Position numbers and translations under genes: made by a program. From JAFHCF01 sp048497495 (GTDB lineage Bacteria; Pseudomonadota; Alphaproteobacteria; Rhizobiales; Ancalomicrobiaceae), in assembly GCA_048497495.1 (NCBI GenBank), contig JAFHCF010000177.1, positions 1-7,174 of the forward strand: a DNA stretch of 7,174 nt, read 5' to 3'. Within the stretch, counting starts at the first letter, position 1. Each line of letters opens with the position of its first letter. The notes beneath the pieces were generated by a model. It was not told the DNA's origin and searched no databases. It saw nothing but the letters and a program-made list of their open reading frames with translations. Of the stretch, positions 1 through 5,931 are shown piece by piece.

Positions 1-1288
1 CGGCGAGCACCATGCCGGCCGCGGCGGAGCCCGGCCGCACCATCGGCAGCGGTACCGCGATCGGCGTGCCGCGCGTCGGCTCCGCCGTGAGCGCCGCCAA
101 CTGGCGCGCATCGGCCGACGAAGGCCCGACCGGCCGGCCGTTCGGTCCCTGGACCCAGCCGGGCGGAATCTCGTTGCCCGCCGGCCCGTAGCGCGACGGG
201 ATCGGCTGACCGGCGGATGCGACGCGCAGCGGCGAGGGCTGCGGCATCGGCGTGGTGATCGGCAGCGCCACCAGCGAGCCCTTGGCGGAGGCCGTCGGAA
301 CCGGCGGCATGGCGGCGACCAAGGGCGGCGGCTCACGCGTCGGCGCCGGCACCGGCAGCGCGACCTCGGCGAGGCGGATCTGCGGCTGCACCGGCTTGGA
401 ACGATAGACGGGAACGCCCGCATCGACGCCCGGCGGTGTGTCGTCACGCCCGGCGACCGCCTTCGACGACGACGGCAGCGGACCCTGACGCAGTTCCTGG
501 ACACGACGCGACGGCGGTGTCGAACCCTCTTCGTCCTCCTCGCTCGCCGCCGAGTAGGAAGACGACGACGATCCGCCGAACAGGGCGGCGAGCAGGCCGC
601 CGCCGGTCGACGACGACGAAGACGCCGATCCGCCACGCGCCTTGCGCGCCTCGACCTGGGCCAGCGCCGTCTGATAGCCGGGCAACGGACTGCCGTCGGC
701 GGGCACATGCGCCGTCTTGCCGTCGGGGAAGAGACGAACCAACTGCTCGCGGGACATGCGCGGCCAGGCGCGCACCGAGCCGGTGTCCATGTGGACGAAG
801 GGCGAGCCGGAGGACGGATAGAAGCCGACGCCGCCCGCCTGCTTCTTCATCCCGGTCTCGCGCAACTTCGAAAGCGAGACGTCCGGCAGATAGAAGTCCA
901 TCGCCTTGCCCAACATGTGCTGGGAGAACTTGGCTACGCCGCGCGACCGCGAGCGCAGGGCGTTGTTGGTGGTCGGCGAGCGATAGCCGGAGACGATGCG
1001 GATCGGATCCTGGGCGCCGGTGTCGCGATAGACCTCCCAGACGAGGTCGAACAACGACGGATCCATCCGGGTCACTTCGTTGCGGCGCCAGTCGCGCAAC
1101 AGACGATTGAGCTCCCTGAGACCGTTCTGATCGTAGACACCGTCGCGCTTGAACACGATCGAGGCGCGTTCCTGCGTATGTGTGTTGATGAGATTGAGCG
1201 AGCGGACTTCCGCGTGAGCCACGCCGACGGACCCGGCGAGCAGACACGTTCCGGCGAGAAGCCTCGCCACCTTGCGGCGTTTACCCAT
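1..1288 (-). CDS. Secreted DUF882 (YcbK/MepK-like, M15-type) putative murein peptidase, 3' end beyond window
   Basis: The frame is open from 1288 to the left edge (at least 429 codons, no stop seen). The N-terminus looks like a Sec signal peptide: basic start (KRRK), hydrophobic core and an AHA|E cleavage site after residue 26, so the protein is probably periplasmic. The DUF882 domain spans about residues 30-180. It shows SQHMLGKAMD (His124, Asp131) and FVHMD (His166), which match the zinc ligands of M15-type peptidases (SxHxxGxAxD and a late HxD), plus the SGYRSP motif near residue 100. E. coli MepK of this family cleaves mDAP-mDAP and D-Ala-mDAP cross-links; the same activity here is inferred. 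After residue 220 come two runs of five serines, an acidic patch (EEDEE) and a long Pro-rich tail; E. coli YcbK is far shorter (about 180 residues). An ATG at 1294 is in frame, but GAGG at 1298-1301 is better spaced for 1288 (9 bases) than for 1294 (3 bases). Confidence 0.93.
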   Translation of the reverse strand, partial: MGKRRKVARLLAGTCLLAGSVGVAHAEVRSLNLINTHTQERASIVFKRDGVYDQNGLRELNRLLRDWRRNEVTRMDPSLFDLVWEVYRDTGAQDPIRIVSGYRSPTTNNALRSRSRGVAKFSQHMLGKAMDFYLPDVSLSKLRETGMKKQAGGVGFYPSSGSPFVHMDTGSVRAWPRMSREQLVRLFPDGKTAHVPADGSPLPGYQTALAQVEARKARGGSASSSSSTGGGLLAALFGGSSSSSYSAASEEDEEGSTPPSRRVQELRQGPLPSSSKAVAGRDDTPPGVDAGVPVYRSKPVQPQIRLAEVALPVPAPTREPPPLVAAMPPVPTASAKGSLVALPITTPMPQPSPLRVASAGQPIPSRYGPAGNEIPPGWVQGPNGRPVGPSSADARQLAALTAEPTRGTPIAVPLPMVRPGSAAAGMVLA

Positions 1289-1390
1289 CCACATGCGCCT
1301 CGAACAACCCCATAGGGTGTCTTTCCACGGAACGCCGAAAGATGAAAGTCCCAACATGGCCTTTCGACGACGTCTTGTCTCGAAGGCTCA

Positions 1391-1441
1391 CTTTCGCCGA
1401 GAACGGTTAACGAAGCTTTTACCTTGAACGCCCGGCGAAAG
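1391..1441. repeat. 9-bp perfect inverted repeat flanking a CtrA-like site
   Basis: CTTTCGCCG at 1391-1399 is the exact reverse complement of CGGCGAAAG at 1433-1441. The 33-base spacer contains the TTAA-N7-TTTAC motif almost at its centre. The element lies about 100-150 bases upstream of the DUF882 start. It could be a paired operator, a leader-RNA stem or chance. The repeat is seen directly; any function is a guess. Confidence 0.5.
1407..1422 (+). promoter_or_regulatory. Candidate CtrA-binding site (TTAA-N7-TTTAC)
   Basis: TTAA at 1407-1410, seven bases, then TTTAC at 1418-1422. The CtrA consensus of alphaproteobacteria is TTAA-N7-TTAAC, so one position differs. It sits about 120 bases upstream of the DUF882 start in the gap expected to hold that gene's promoter. 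A short motif of this kind can arise by chance, although T/A-rich stretches are rare in this GC-rich window. Confidence 0.35.
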
Positions 1442-1502
1442 GAATACGTTCACCACCAAACCCGAGGAACGCGCGGATATGCCGCGGAATTCGACACGCG
1501 GA

Positions 1503-1551
1503 CACGTGAATTTCGGCACGATTCGTGGGTGGGTCGCGGTCAATTCACGTG
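1503..1551. repeat. 10-bp perfect inverted repeat with a nested smaller hairpin
   Basis: CACGTGAATT at 1503-1512 pairs exactly with AATTCACGTG at 1542-1551, leaving a 29-base spacer. Inside the spacer, CACGATTCGTG (1518-1528) is a smaller inverted repeat (4-bp arms, 3-base centre) that includes a GANTC site. Each outer arm ends in the palindrome CACGTG, so the element could be two operator half-sites for a dimeric regulator or a branched RNA or cruciform structure. It lies 115-164 bases past the transpeptidase stop and more than 200 bases upstream of the DUF882 start. It has no T-run and is not a typical terminator. Confidence 0.55.
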
Positions 1552-1666
1552 CGGTCGGCGCCGGAGGCCGTTTCCCCGCGCGAGCCCTCGCCCCGGCGGA
1601 ACCGGCCCGCCGACGAGGATCCGCTCCGACCCAGTGGTCGATGAGAGAGTGGGCCGATCGCCGCCG

Positions 1667-4171
1667 TCACAGGTCGAGCAACCGCTTGACCCGGGCGTCG
1701 TGCCCATAGATGTCGCGACGGGTCTGCAACTGCCCCTGATCGTCGACGAAGGCGGTGAAATAGGTGATGTGGACCGGCACGACGCGCTTGAGATGCACAT
1801 ATTTCTCGCCGCCGCCGAGCATCTTCTTCAACCGCGCGCCGTCGAGCGTCACCGGCTCCTCCGACAACACCGCGTCGGCGAAGGAGAAGGGTTCGTTGAC
1901 CCGCACGCAGCCATGCGACAGCGCCCGGTAGTCCCGCGAGAACAACCCGCGCGACGAGGTGTCGTGGATGTAGACCGAATGCCGGTTCGGGAACATGAAC
2001 TTGATGTTGCCGAGCGCGTTGCCCGAACCCGGACGCTGACGGATGGTGACGTTGGAGGCCGACACCGTCGTCCAGTCGACGGTGGTCGGGTCGACCCGCT
2101 GCCGACCGATCTCGACCTCGTAGTTGCCGCGGCTGAGCGCGGCGCCGGCGCTCGACTGGGCCTTGCCGATCATCTCCTTCTTGACGATCGAATAGGGCAC
2201 GTTCCAGTAGGGGTTCACCACCACGTACTGCATCGTCTCGGAGAAGATCGGCGTCTGATTGGACGGCCTGCCGACGATGACGCGCGCCCGATGGATCGAC
2301 TGCCCGTCCTTCATCACGTCGAGATGGAAGTCGGCGACGTTGACGAGGACGTACAACTCGCCGAGATCGCGCGGCAGCCAGCGCCAGCGCTCCATGTTGG
2401 AGATCAGATCGGCGATCCGCGCCCGGGTACCGCTCTTCTCCTCGTTGAGCGCCGAGACCGTCTCGCGCCCGACCTTGCCGCTGGAGCCGAGGCCGCGTTC
2501 GCGCTGGAACGCCTTGACCGCTTCGGCCAGCGACGGATCGTAGACCTCCGCGTCGGAGACCACCTCGGTCACCCCGAGGCGTTCGCGCAGCAGCGCCACG
2601 CGGGCGTCCTTCTGGCCCGGCTTCAGGAGCGGCCCGGCCGGCACCATCACCATCGGCTTTTCCTCGGCCGTCCCGCGCAACTCGGCGAGCGCCGCCTGCA
2701 GCCGGCGGTAGCCCTCCTGCGGCGGCGCGTAGGATCGAAGCAACTCGGCGACGGCGGTCGAGGCGGCGACGCGATCGAGCACCTCCCGCGTCTCGGTCCT
2801 CGGCGGCTTCGCCGTCACCAGATCGGACACCCGGCCGGGATCGAAGCGCCCAGATTGGAGATGGCGAGCGAAGCGCACCACGGTGCGGGCGACTTCGATC
2901 TCGTCCTTGGCACGTGCCTCGGGCGCCAGCCCGGCCGTGATCGCCGGCAGCGCATAGTCCTGCGGATCGAGCCCGTCGCGATCGGCGACCGCGAAGGCGG
3001 CGGCGGCGGCGCGGGCGCGGTCGGTGGTGCCGCGCCCATCGACGAAGAGCGGCAGGAAGGCGCGGTCGGCGTAGAAGGCGAGAAGGTCGGCGCGCTCGGC
3101 GCGTTCCTCGGCCTTGCCGGCGAGCGGCTGCAGATCCTCGAGCGCCGTCTTCAACGCGCTCGCGGCCTGCTCGGCGGCGAGCGTGGCGGCGACGGCCGCA
3201 TCGGTGGCGGCAGGGGGCTGGGCCGGCGTGCTCGCCGAAGCCGGTTCGGTGGCCGTGGTCGCCGTGACGATCGGCTCGGGCGGCGCGACGGCCGATGTCG
3301 CCGCCTCCGGGATGGGCAGCGGCGCGGCGGCGATCGTCGGGACCTCCACCGAGGCCGGCGCGGCTTCGGCCGGAACGACGGCGGGCGCGATCGCCCCGAC
3401 CGGCTTCGGCGCGGGCGCCGTCGGACCGGCCGAGGGTTCGGTCTTCGCCGACGCCGAAGCGGCATCGGGAATCGCGGCGACGGTCTGCGCCGGCTTCACC
3501 GCCTCGGCGGCGGCCGGCCGATCGTCGCTTTCGGGCTTCGTCGCGGCGGAATCGACCACCGTCTCGGGCACCGCCGGAGCGGCTGGCGGGACGCCGGCGG
3601 TCGCTTCGGGAGCGGGGGTCTCGACCGGCGCGGCGGCCGGAACAGATGCGGGAGGCACGGATGTCGCCGGCTCGGGCGTGACGGCGGCGACCGGCTCCGG
3701 CGTCACCGCGACCGTATTCGTCGTTTCGGCGGCGACGGGCATCGCGGGTTCGGGAGAAACGGCGACCGACTTGGTCGGTTCGGGTGGTGTCGCGACCGAC
3801 TTCGCCGGTTCGGGCGGTGTCGCGACCGACTTCGTCGGTTCGGGCGCCGTCTTCGGTGCGACCAGACCCTGGGTGCCGTTCGGCCGGACCTCGGAGAGGC
3901 CGCCGGCACGATTTCCCCCGGCCACCGGGAAGATCGAGCCGGTCATTATCCGGTCGACCTGTTCGTCGGCGATGGTGTCGGCGGCGCGCGCCGCGTCGAT
4001 GACGGCGGCGGGATCGACGATCATGTCGTCGTTGCCCTTCGCGCCGACGGCGGCCGAAGTCGCCGCGACGACCGGCATCGAGCTCCCCGGTCCTTCCGCG
4101 AACGCCGTACCGATGGCAGAGGTCGCCAGGATCGTTCCCAGGACGAGGGAGGACCAGCCGGACGATTTCAT
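1667..4171 (-). CDS. Secreted YcbB/LdtD-like L,D-transpeptidase with long Pro/Ala-rich linker
   Basis: The 834-residue product would form 3-3 (mDAP-mDAP) peptidoglycan cross-links in the periplasm, as known for YcbB/LdtD. A signal peptide ends at AFA|E (residue 25). Residues about 108-330 are a Pro/Ala/Val/Glu-rich low-complexity linker with near-exact 10-residue repeats. Residues about 355-500 match the YcbB scaffold domain (AFLPLF, DGLDPQDY, HLQSGRFDP). Residues 514-576 form a peptidoglycan-binding-1 domain. The YkuD catalytic domain is about 606-770, with HD at 736-737 and SHGCVRV at 752-758; Cys755 is the predicted nucleophile and His736 and His753 are conserved. E. coli LdtD is about 615 residues, so the linker explains the extra length. 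The frame extends upstream to a TTG at 4237, but the ATG at 4171 begins the signal peptide and has GGGAG eight bases upstream. The regulator gene lies 112 bases upstream and the DUF882 gene 378 bases downstream, same strand. Confidence 0.96.
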   Translation of the reverse strand: MKSSGWSSLVLGTILATSAIGTAFAEGPGSSMPVVAATSAAVGAKGNDDMIVDPAAVIDAARAADTIADEQVDRIMTGSIFPVAGGNRAGGLSEVRPNGTQGLVAPKTAPEPTKSVATPPEPAKSVATPPEPTKSVAVSPEPAMPVAAETTNTVAVTPEPVAAVTPEPATSVPPASVPAAAPVETPAPEATAGVPPAAPAVPETVVDSAATKPESDDRPAAAEAVKPAQTVAAIPDAASASAKTEPSAGPTAPAPKPVGAIAPAVVPAEAAPASVEVPTIAAAPLPIPEAATSAVAPPEPIVTATTATEPASASTPAQPPAATDAAVAATLAAEQAASALKTALEDLQPLAGKAEERAERADLLAFYADRAFLPLFVDGRGTTDRARAAAAAFAVADRDGLDPQDYALPAITAGLAPEARAKDEIEVARTVVRFARHLQSGRFDPGRVSDLVTAKPPRTETREVLDRVAASTAVAELLRSYAPPQEGYRRLQAALAELRGTAEEKPMVMVPAGPLLKPGQKDARVALLRERLGVTEVVSDAEVYDPSLAEAVKAFQRERGLGSSGKVGRETVSALNEEKSGTRARIADLISNMERWRWLPRDLGELYVLVNVADFHLDVMKDGQSIHRARVIVGRPSNQTPIFSETMQYVVVNPYWNVPYSIVKKEMIGKAQSSAGAALSRGNYEVEIGRQRVDPTTVDWTTVSASNVTIRQRPGSGNALGNIKFMFPNRHSVYIHDTSSRGLFSRDYRALSHGCVRVNEPFSFADAVLSEEPVTLDGARLKKMLGGGEKYVHLKRVVPVHITYFTAFVDDQGQLQTRRDIYGHDARVKRLLDL
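3731..3850 (-). repeat. 30-bp in-frame tandem repeat in the transpeptidase linker
   Basis: Three close copies of a 30-base unit lie at 3761-3790, 3791-3820 and 3821-3850, preceded by a more diverged copy at 3731-3760. Because the unit is a multiple of three it encodes repeated decapeptides of the form PPEP(T/A)KSVAT at about residues 108-147. Pro-Glu-Pro-Lys linkers of this type are usually extended and may span the periplasm or the peptidoglycan layer. Copy number could vary between strains without a frameshift. Confidence 0.85.
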
Positions 4172-4179
4172 GTCATGCG

Positions 4180-4184
4180 CTCCC
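4180..4184 (-). promoter_or_regulatory. Ribosome binding site deciding the transpeptidase start
   Basis: GGGAG on the minus strand lies eight bases before the ATG at 4171. It supports that start over the in-frame TTG 22 codons upstream, whose extra residues (polar and basic, no hydrophobic core) would bury the signal peptide. Confidence 0.65.
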
Positions 4185-4195
4185 GGATGCGTTTC

Positions 4196-4200
4196 GAATC
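4196..4200. promoter_or_regulatory. GANTC (CcrM-type) methylation site before the transpeptidase
   Basis: GAATC lies 25-29 bases upstream of the transpeptidase ATG, in the leader or promoter region. GANTC is the target of the cell-cycle methylase CcrM in alphaproteobacteria, and GcrA acts at methylated sites in promoters. The site is seen directly; the role is inferred. Confidence 0.35.
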
Positions 4201-4222
4201 GAGATCGGTCGATCGGAGGATA

Positions 4223-4237
4223 TTGACGTTTGGTCAA
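4223..4237. promoter_or_regulatory. Inverted repeat TTGAC-N5-GTCAA, candidate operator or -35 region
   Basis: TTGAC (4223-4227) and GTCAA (4233-4237) form a perfect palindrome with a 5-base centre, 52-66 bases upstream of the transpeptidase ATG in the gap after the regulator gene. On the minus strand the right arm reads TTGACC, a good match to a housekeeping -35 box, but no convincing -10 is seen at the expected spacing. It may mark an independent promoter or a dimeric-repressor site for the transpeptidase. Confidence 0.4.
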
Positions 4238-4258
4238 CGGATTTCGCCATCACAAAGC

Positions 4259-4276
4259 CGCGATCATCCGATCGCG
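4259..4276 (-). terminator. Weak candidate terminator after the regulator gene
   Basis: A perfect 7-bp stem (CGCGATC with GATCGCG) and 4-base loop begins 8 bases after the regulator's stop codon. On the minus strand it is followed by GCTTTG, which has only three Ts, so termination would be weak at best. It may partly separate the regulator from the transpeptidase, or stabilise the 3' end. Confidence 0.35.
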
Positions 4277-4283
4277 TCCCGGA

Positions 4284-5858
4284 TCACTCCGCCGCTTCCA
4301 CGTCCGTCGCCTCCTCCAAACCATATTCCTTGAGTTTGCGATAGAGCGTCGAGCGCCCGATTCCGAGCCGACGCGCCACTTCCGTCATACGTCCACCGTA
4401 ATGATCGATGGCGATGCGGATCATCTCCTCCTCGATCGCCGACAGGCTCCGGACGTGGCCGGTCTCGTCGAGCGAACGCAGGAAGCCGAAGGGAGCCGGC
4501 CCGGAGCCGGCGACGAGGCCCGTGGGGCTCGGCGACCAGCCCGACATCGCGCCGTCGCCGCTCGTCCCGGCCCGCGTCGGCGCGGGCGCGCGGATCGCCG
4601 GTTCGGCGGAGCTCGCCCGTTCGGCGATCCCGGTGAAGATCGCCGCATGGCGCGGCTCGATCGTCACCGGACCGACCTGGGCGGCGATCTGCGGAAATTC
4701 CTCGATGCCGAGTTGCGACCCGTCGGAGAGCACCACGGCGCGGAACACCGCGTTCTCGAGCTGGCGCACGTTGCCCGGCCAGTCGTAGCGCTCGAGCAAC
4801 GCCACCGCCTCCGGGGTGACCCCGATGAGACGGCGCCGGCCCTCTTCCGCCGCGAAGCGGGCGACGAAGGTCTTCACCAGATCGGGGATGTCCTCCTTGC
4901 GGTCGCGCAAGGGCGGCACCCACACCGGGAAGACGTTGAGGCGATAGTAGAGATCCTCGCGGAAGCGCCCTTCCTTGGTGAGGTCGAGCAGCGACCGGTT
5001 GGTCGCCGAGATCAGGCGGAAGTCGACCTTCACCGGCTTGCGCGAGCCAACCGGCTCGATCTCGCCCTCCTGGATGGCGCGCAGCAGCTTGACCTGGATC
5101 TCCGGCGGCAATTCGCCGACCTCGTCGAGGAACAGCGTGCCGCCGTGAGCCTCCTGGAACTTGCCGACATGGCGGTCGACCGCCCCGGTGAAGGCGCCCT
5201 TCTCGTGACCGAAGAGGATCGATTCGACCAGGTTCTCGGCGATCGCCCCACAGTTCACGGTGACGAAGGGCTTGGCGCGCCGATCGGAGGACCCCTGGAT
5301 GGCGCGGGCGATCAACTCCTTGCCGACCCCGCTCTCGCCCTCGATCAGGATCGGGATCTGCGAGGCGCTGGCGCGGCGGCCCAGCCGGATGACCCGCTCC
5401 ATCGCCGGTGCGGCGGTGGCGAGGTCGTCGAAGGTCAGCGTGCCGGACACGGTGCGGCGGGTGCGCACCACCTCCTCCTGCAGGCTGGCGAACTTGAGCG
5501 CGTTGCCGATCGACACCTGGAGCCGCTCCGGCGAGATCGGCTTGACGACGAAGTCGAAGGCGCCGGCCCGCATCGCCGAGACCACCGTGTCGATGCCGCC
5601 GTGGCTGGTCTGGACGATCACCGGCACGGCGATCTCCGCCTCGCGCAGCTTCAGCAACACGCCCATGCCGTCGAGATCGGGCATCACCAGATCCAACACC
5701 ACCAGGGCGATGGTGCGCCCCTCCGGCGAGGTCATCAGCTTCACCGCCTCGACGCCGCTCTCCACCACGACCGGCGTATGGCCGAACCGGCGCACCGCCT
5801 CCTCCAGAAGCCGCCTCTGGATCGGATCGTCGTCGACGACGAGAATGCGCTCCGCCAT
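4284..5858 (-). CDS. NtrC-family response regulator, sigma-54-dependent activator (receiver, AAA+, Fis-type HTH)
   Basis: The 524-residue protein is a cytoplasmic two-component regulator that would activate sigma-54 RNA polymerase. The receiver domain (1-120) has the acidic pocket Asp9-Asp11, phospho-acceptor Asp56 (LDLVMP), Thr84 and Lys106. The AAA+ domain (about 142-380) has Walker A GESGVGKE (174-181, Lys180), an intact GAFTGA sigma-54 contact loop (221-226), Walker B TLFLDE (Asp245-Glu246) and the sensor II motif WPGNVRQLE (360-368). A Pro/Ser/Ala-rich linker of about 70 residues (400-470) leads to a Fis-type helix-turn-helix (about 475-514; EVARRLGIGRSTLYRKLKEYG). The ATG at 5858 begins the receiver directly and has AGGGA five bases upstream; the frame continues upstream to 6131 without family sequence. 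No kinase gene is adjacent. The layout recalls Caulobacter TacA, but orthology is unproven. Confidence 0.96.
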   Translation of the reverse strand: MAERILVVDDDPIQRRLLEEAVRRFGHTPVVVESGVEAVKLMTSPEGRTIALVVLDLVMPDLDGMGVLLKLREAEIAVPVIVQTSHGGIDTVVSAMRAGAFDFVVKPISPERLQVSIGNALKFASLQEEVVRTRRTVSGTLTFDDLATAAPAMERVIRLGRRASASQIPILIEGESGVGKELIARAIQGSSDRRAKPFVTVNCGAIAENLVESILFGHEKGAFTGAVDRHVGKFQEAHGGTLFLDEVGELPPEIQVKLLRAIQEGEIEPVGSRKPVKVDFRLISATNRSLLDLTKEGRFREDLYYRLNVFPVWVPPLRDRKEDIPDLVKTFVARFAAEEGRRRLIGVTPEAVALLERYDWPGNVRQLENAVFRAVVLSDGSQLGIEEFPQIAAQVGPVTIEPRHAAIFTGIAERASSAEPAIRAPAPTRAGTSGDGAMSGWSPSPTGLVAGSGPAPFGFLRSLDETGHVRSLSAIEEEMIRIAIDHYGGRMTEVARRLGIGRSTLYRKLKEYGLEEATDVEAAE

Positions 5859-5887
5859 GTCTTTCCCTGTACTTGCCGGGATGTCCC

Positions 5888-5897
5888 GATTCGAGTC
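5888..5897. promoter_or_regulatory. Two back-to-back GANTC (CcrM-type) sites before the regulator
   Basis: GATTC (5888-5892) is followed directly by GAGTC (5893-5897), 30-39 bases upstream of the regulator ATG. In alphaproteobacteria, GANTC pairs in promoters can link transcription to DNA replication through CcrM methylation and GcrA. The adjacent pair is seen directly; a regulatory role is inferred. Confidence 0.4.
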
Positions 5898-5914
5898 GAT
5901 CCTGGGGGGGCGAG

Positions 5915-5931
5915 GTTGACCACTGGTTAAC
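5915..5931. promoter_or_regulatory. Imperfect inverted repeat GTTGACC-N3-GGTTAAC before the regulator
   Basis: The two 7-base arms match as inverted repeats at six of seven positions around a 3-base centre, 57-73 bases upstream of the regulator ATG. The right arm on the minus strand reads GTTAACC, like a CtrA half-site, and is shared in the form CGTTRACC with the upstream regions of the other two minus-strand genes. It may be an operator, or contain the -35 region. Confidence 0.4.

Larger units (their letters stand above)
1289..1666. other. 378-base intergenic region between the L,D-transpeptidase and DUF882 genes
   Basis: No convincing gene was found: the frames that cross it are antisense shadows of the transpeptidase or lack a recognisable product. 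It should hold the 3' end of the transpeptidase transcript and the promoter of the DUF882 gene, both on the minus strand. It contains a CtrA-like site, two long perfect inverted repeats (1391-1441 and 1503-1551), one GANTC site (1520-1524) and a GC-rich hairpin (stem 1594-1599 with 1607-1612, 7-base loop). That hairpin lies 55-73 bases past the transpeptidase stop but has no T-run after it, so it is not a clear intrinsic terminator. Confidence 0.6.

Noticed and set aside
1..59. LAGTC near residue 15 of the DUF882 protein as a lipoprotein signal
   Set aside because: That segment is encoded near 1246, not here at the left edge. Thr precedes the Cys where a lipobox needs Gly, Ala or Ser, and the hydrophobic core continues past it to an AHA cleavage site.
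444..1247. Minus-strand open frame (267 codons) and the plus-strand frames at 436-1110 and 707-1315
   Set aside because: They are shadows of the DUF882 gene. The correct frame gives a signal peptide and the M15-type zinc motifs, and runs off the left edge with no stop.
1580..1612. GC-rich hairpins after the transpeptidase stop as an intrinsic terminator
   Set aside because: The stems (for example CGGCGG with CCGCCG) are short and no T-run follows on the minus strand; such stems are common in this base composition.
3114..4226. Plus-strand open frame (370 codons) rich in Ala, Gly and Val, resembling a repetitive surface protein
   Set aside because: It is the antisense of the Pro/Ala-rich linker; its repeats mirror the 30-bp unit of the real gene, and no start signal or domain was found.
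1424..4333. Long plus-strand open frame (969 codons) antisense to the transpeptidase
   Set aside because: Its product is dominated by Arg, Gly and Asp runs with no domain, as expected from the opposite strand of a GC-rich gene. The minus frame has a signal peptide and full catalytic motifs.
4230..5930. Plus-strand open frame (566 codons) antisense to the regulator
   Set aside because: The product is rich in Arg, Asp, His and Leu with no known domain; the opposite strand encodes a textbook NtrC-family protein.
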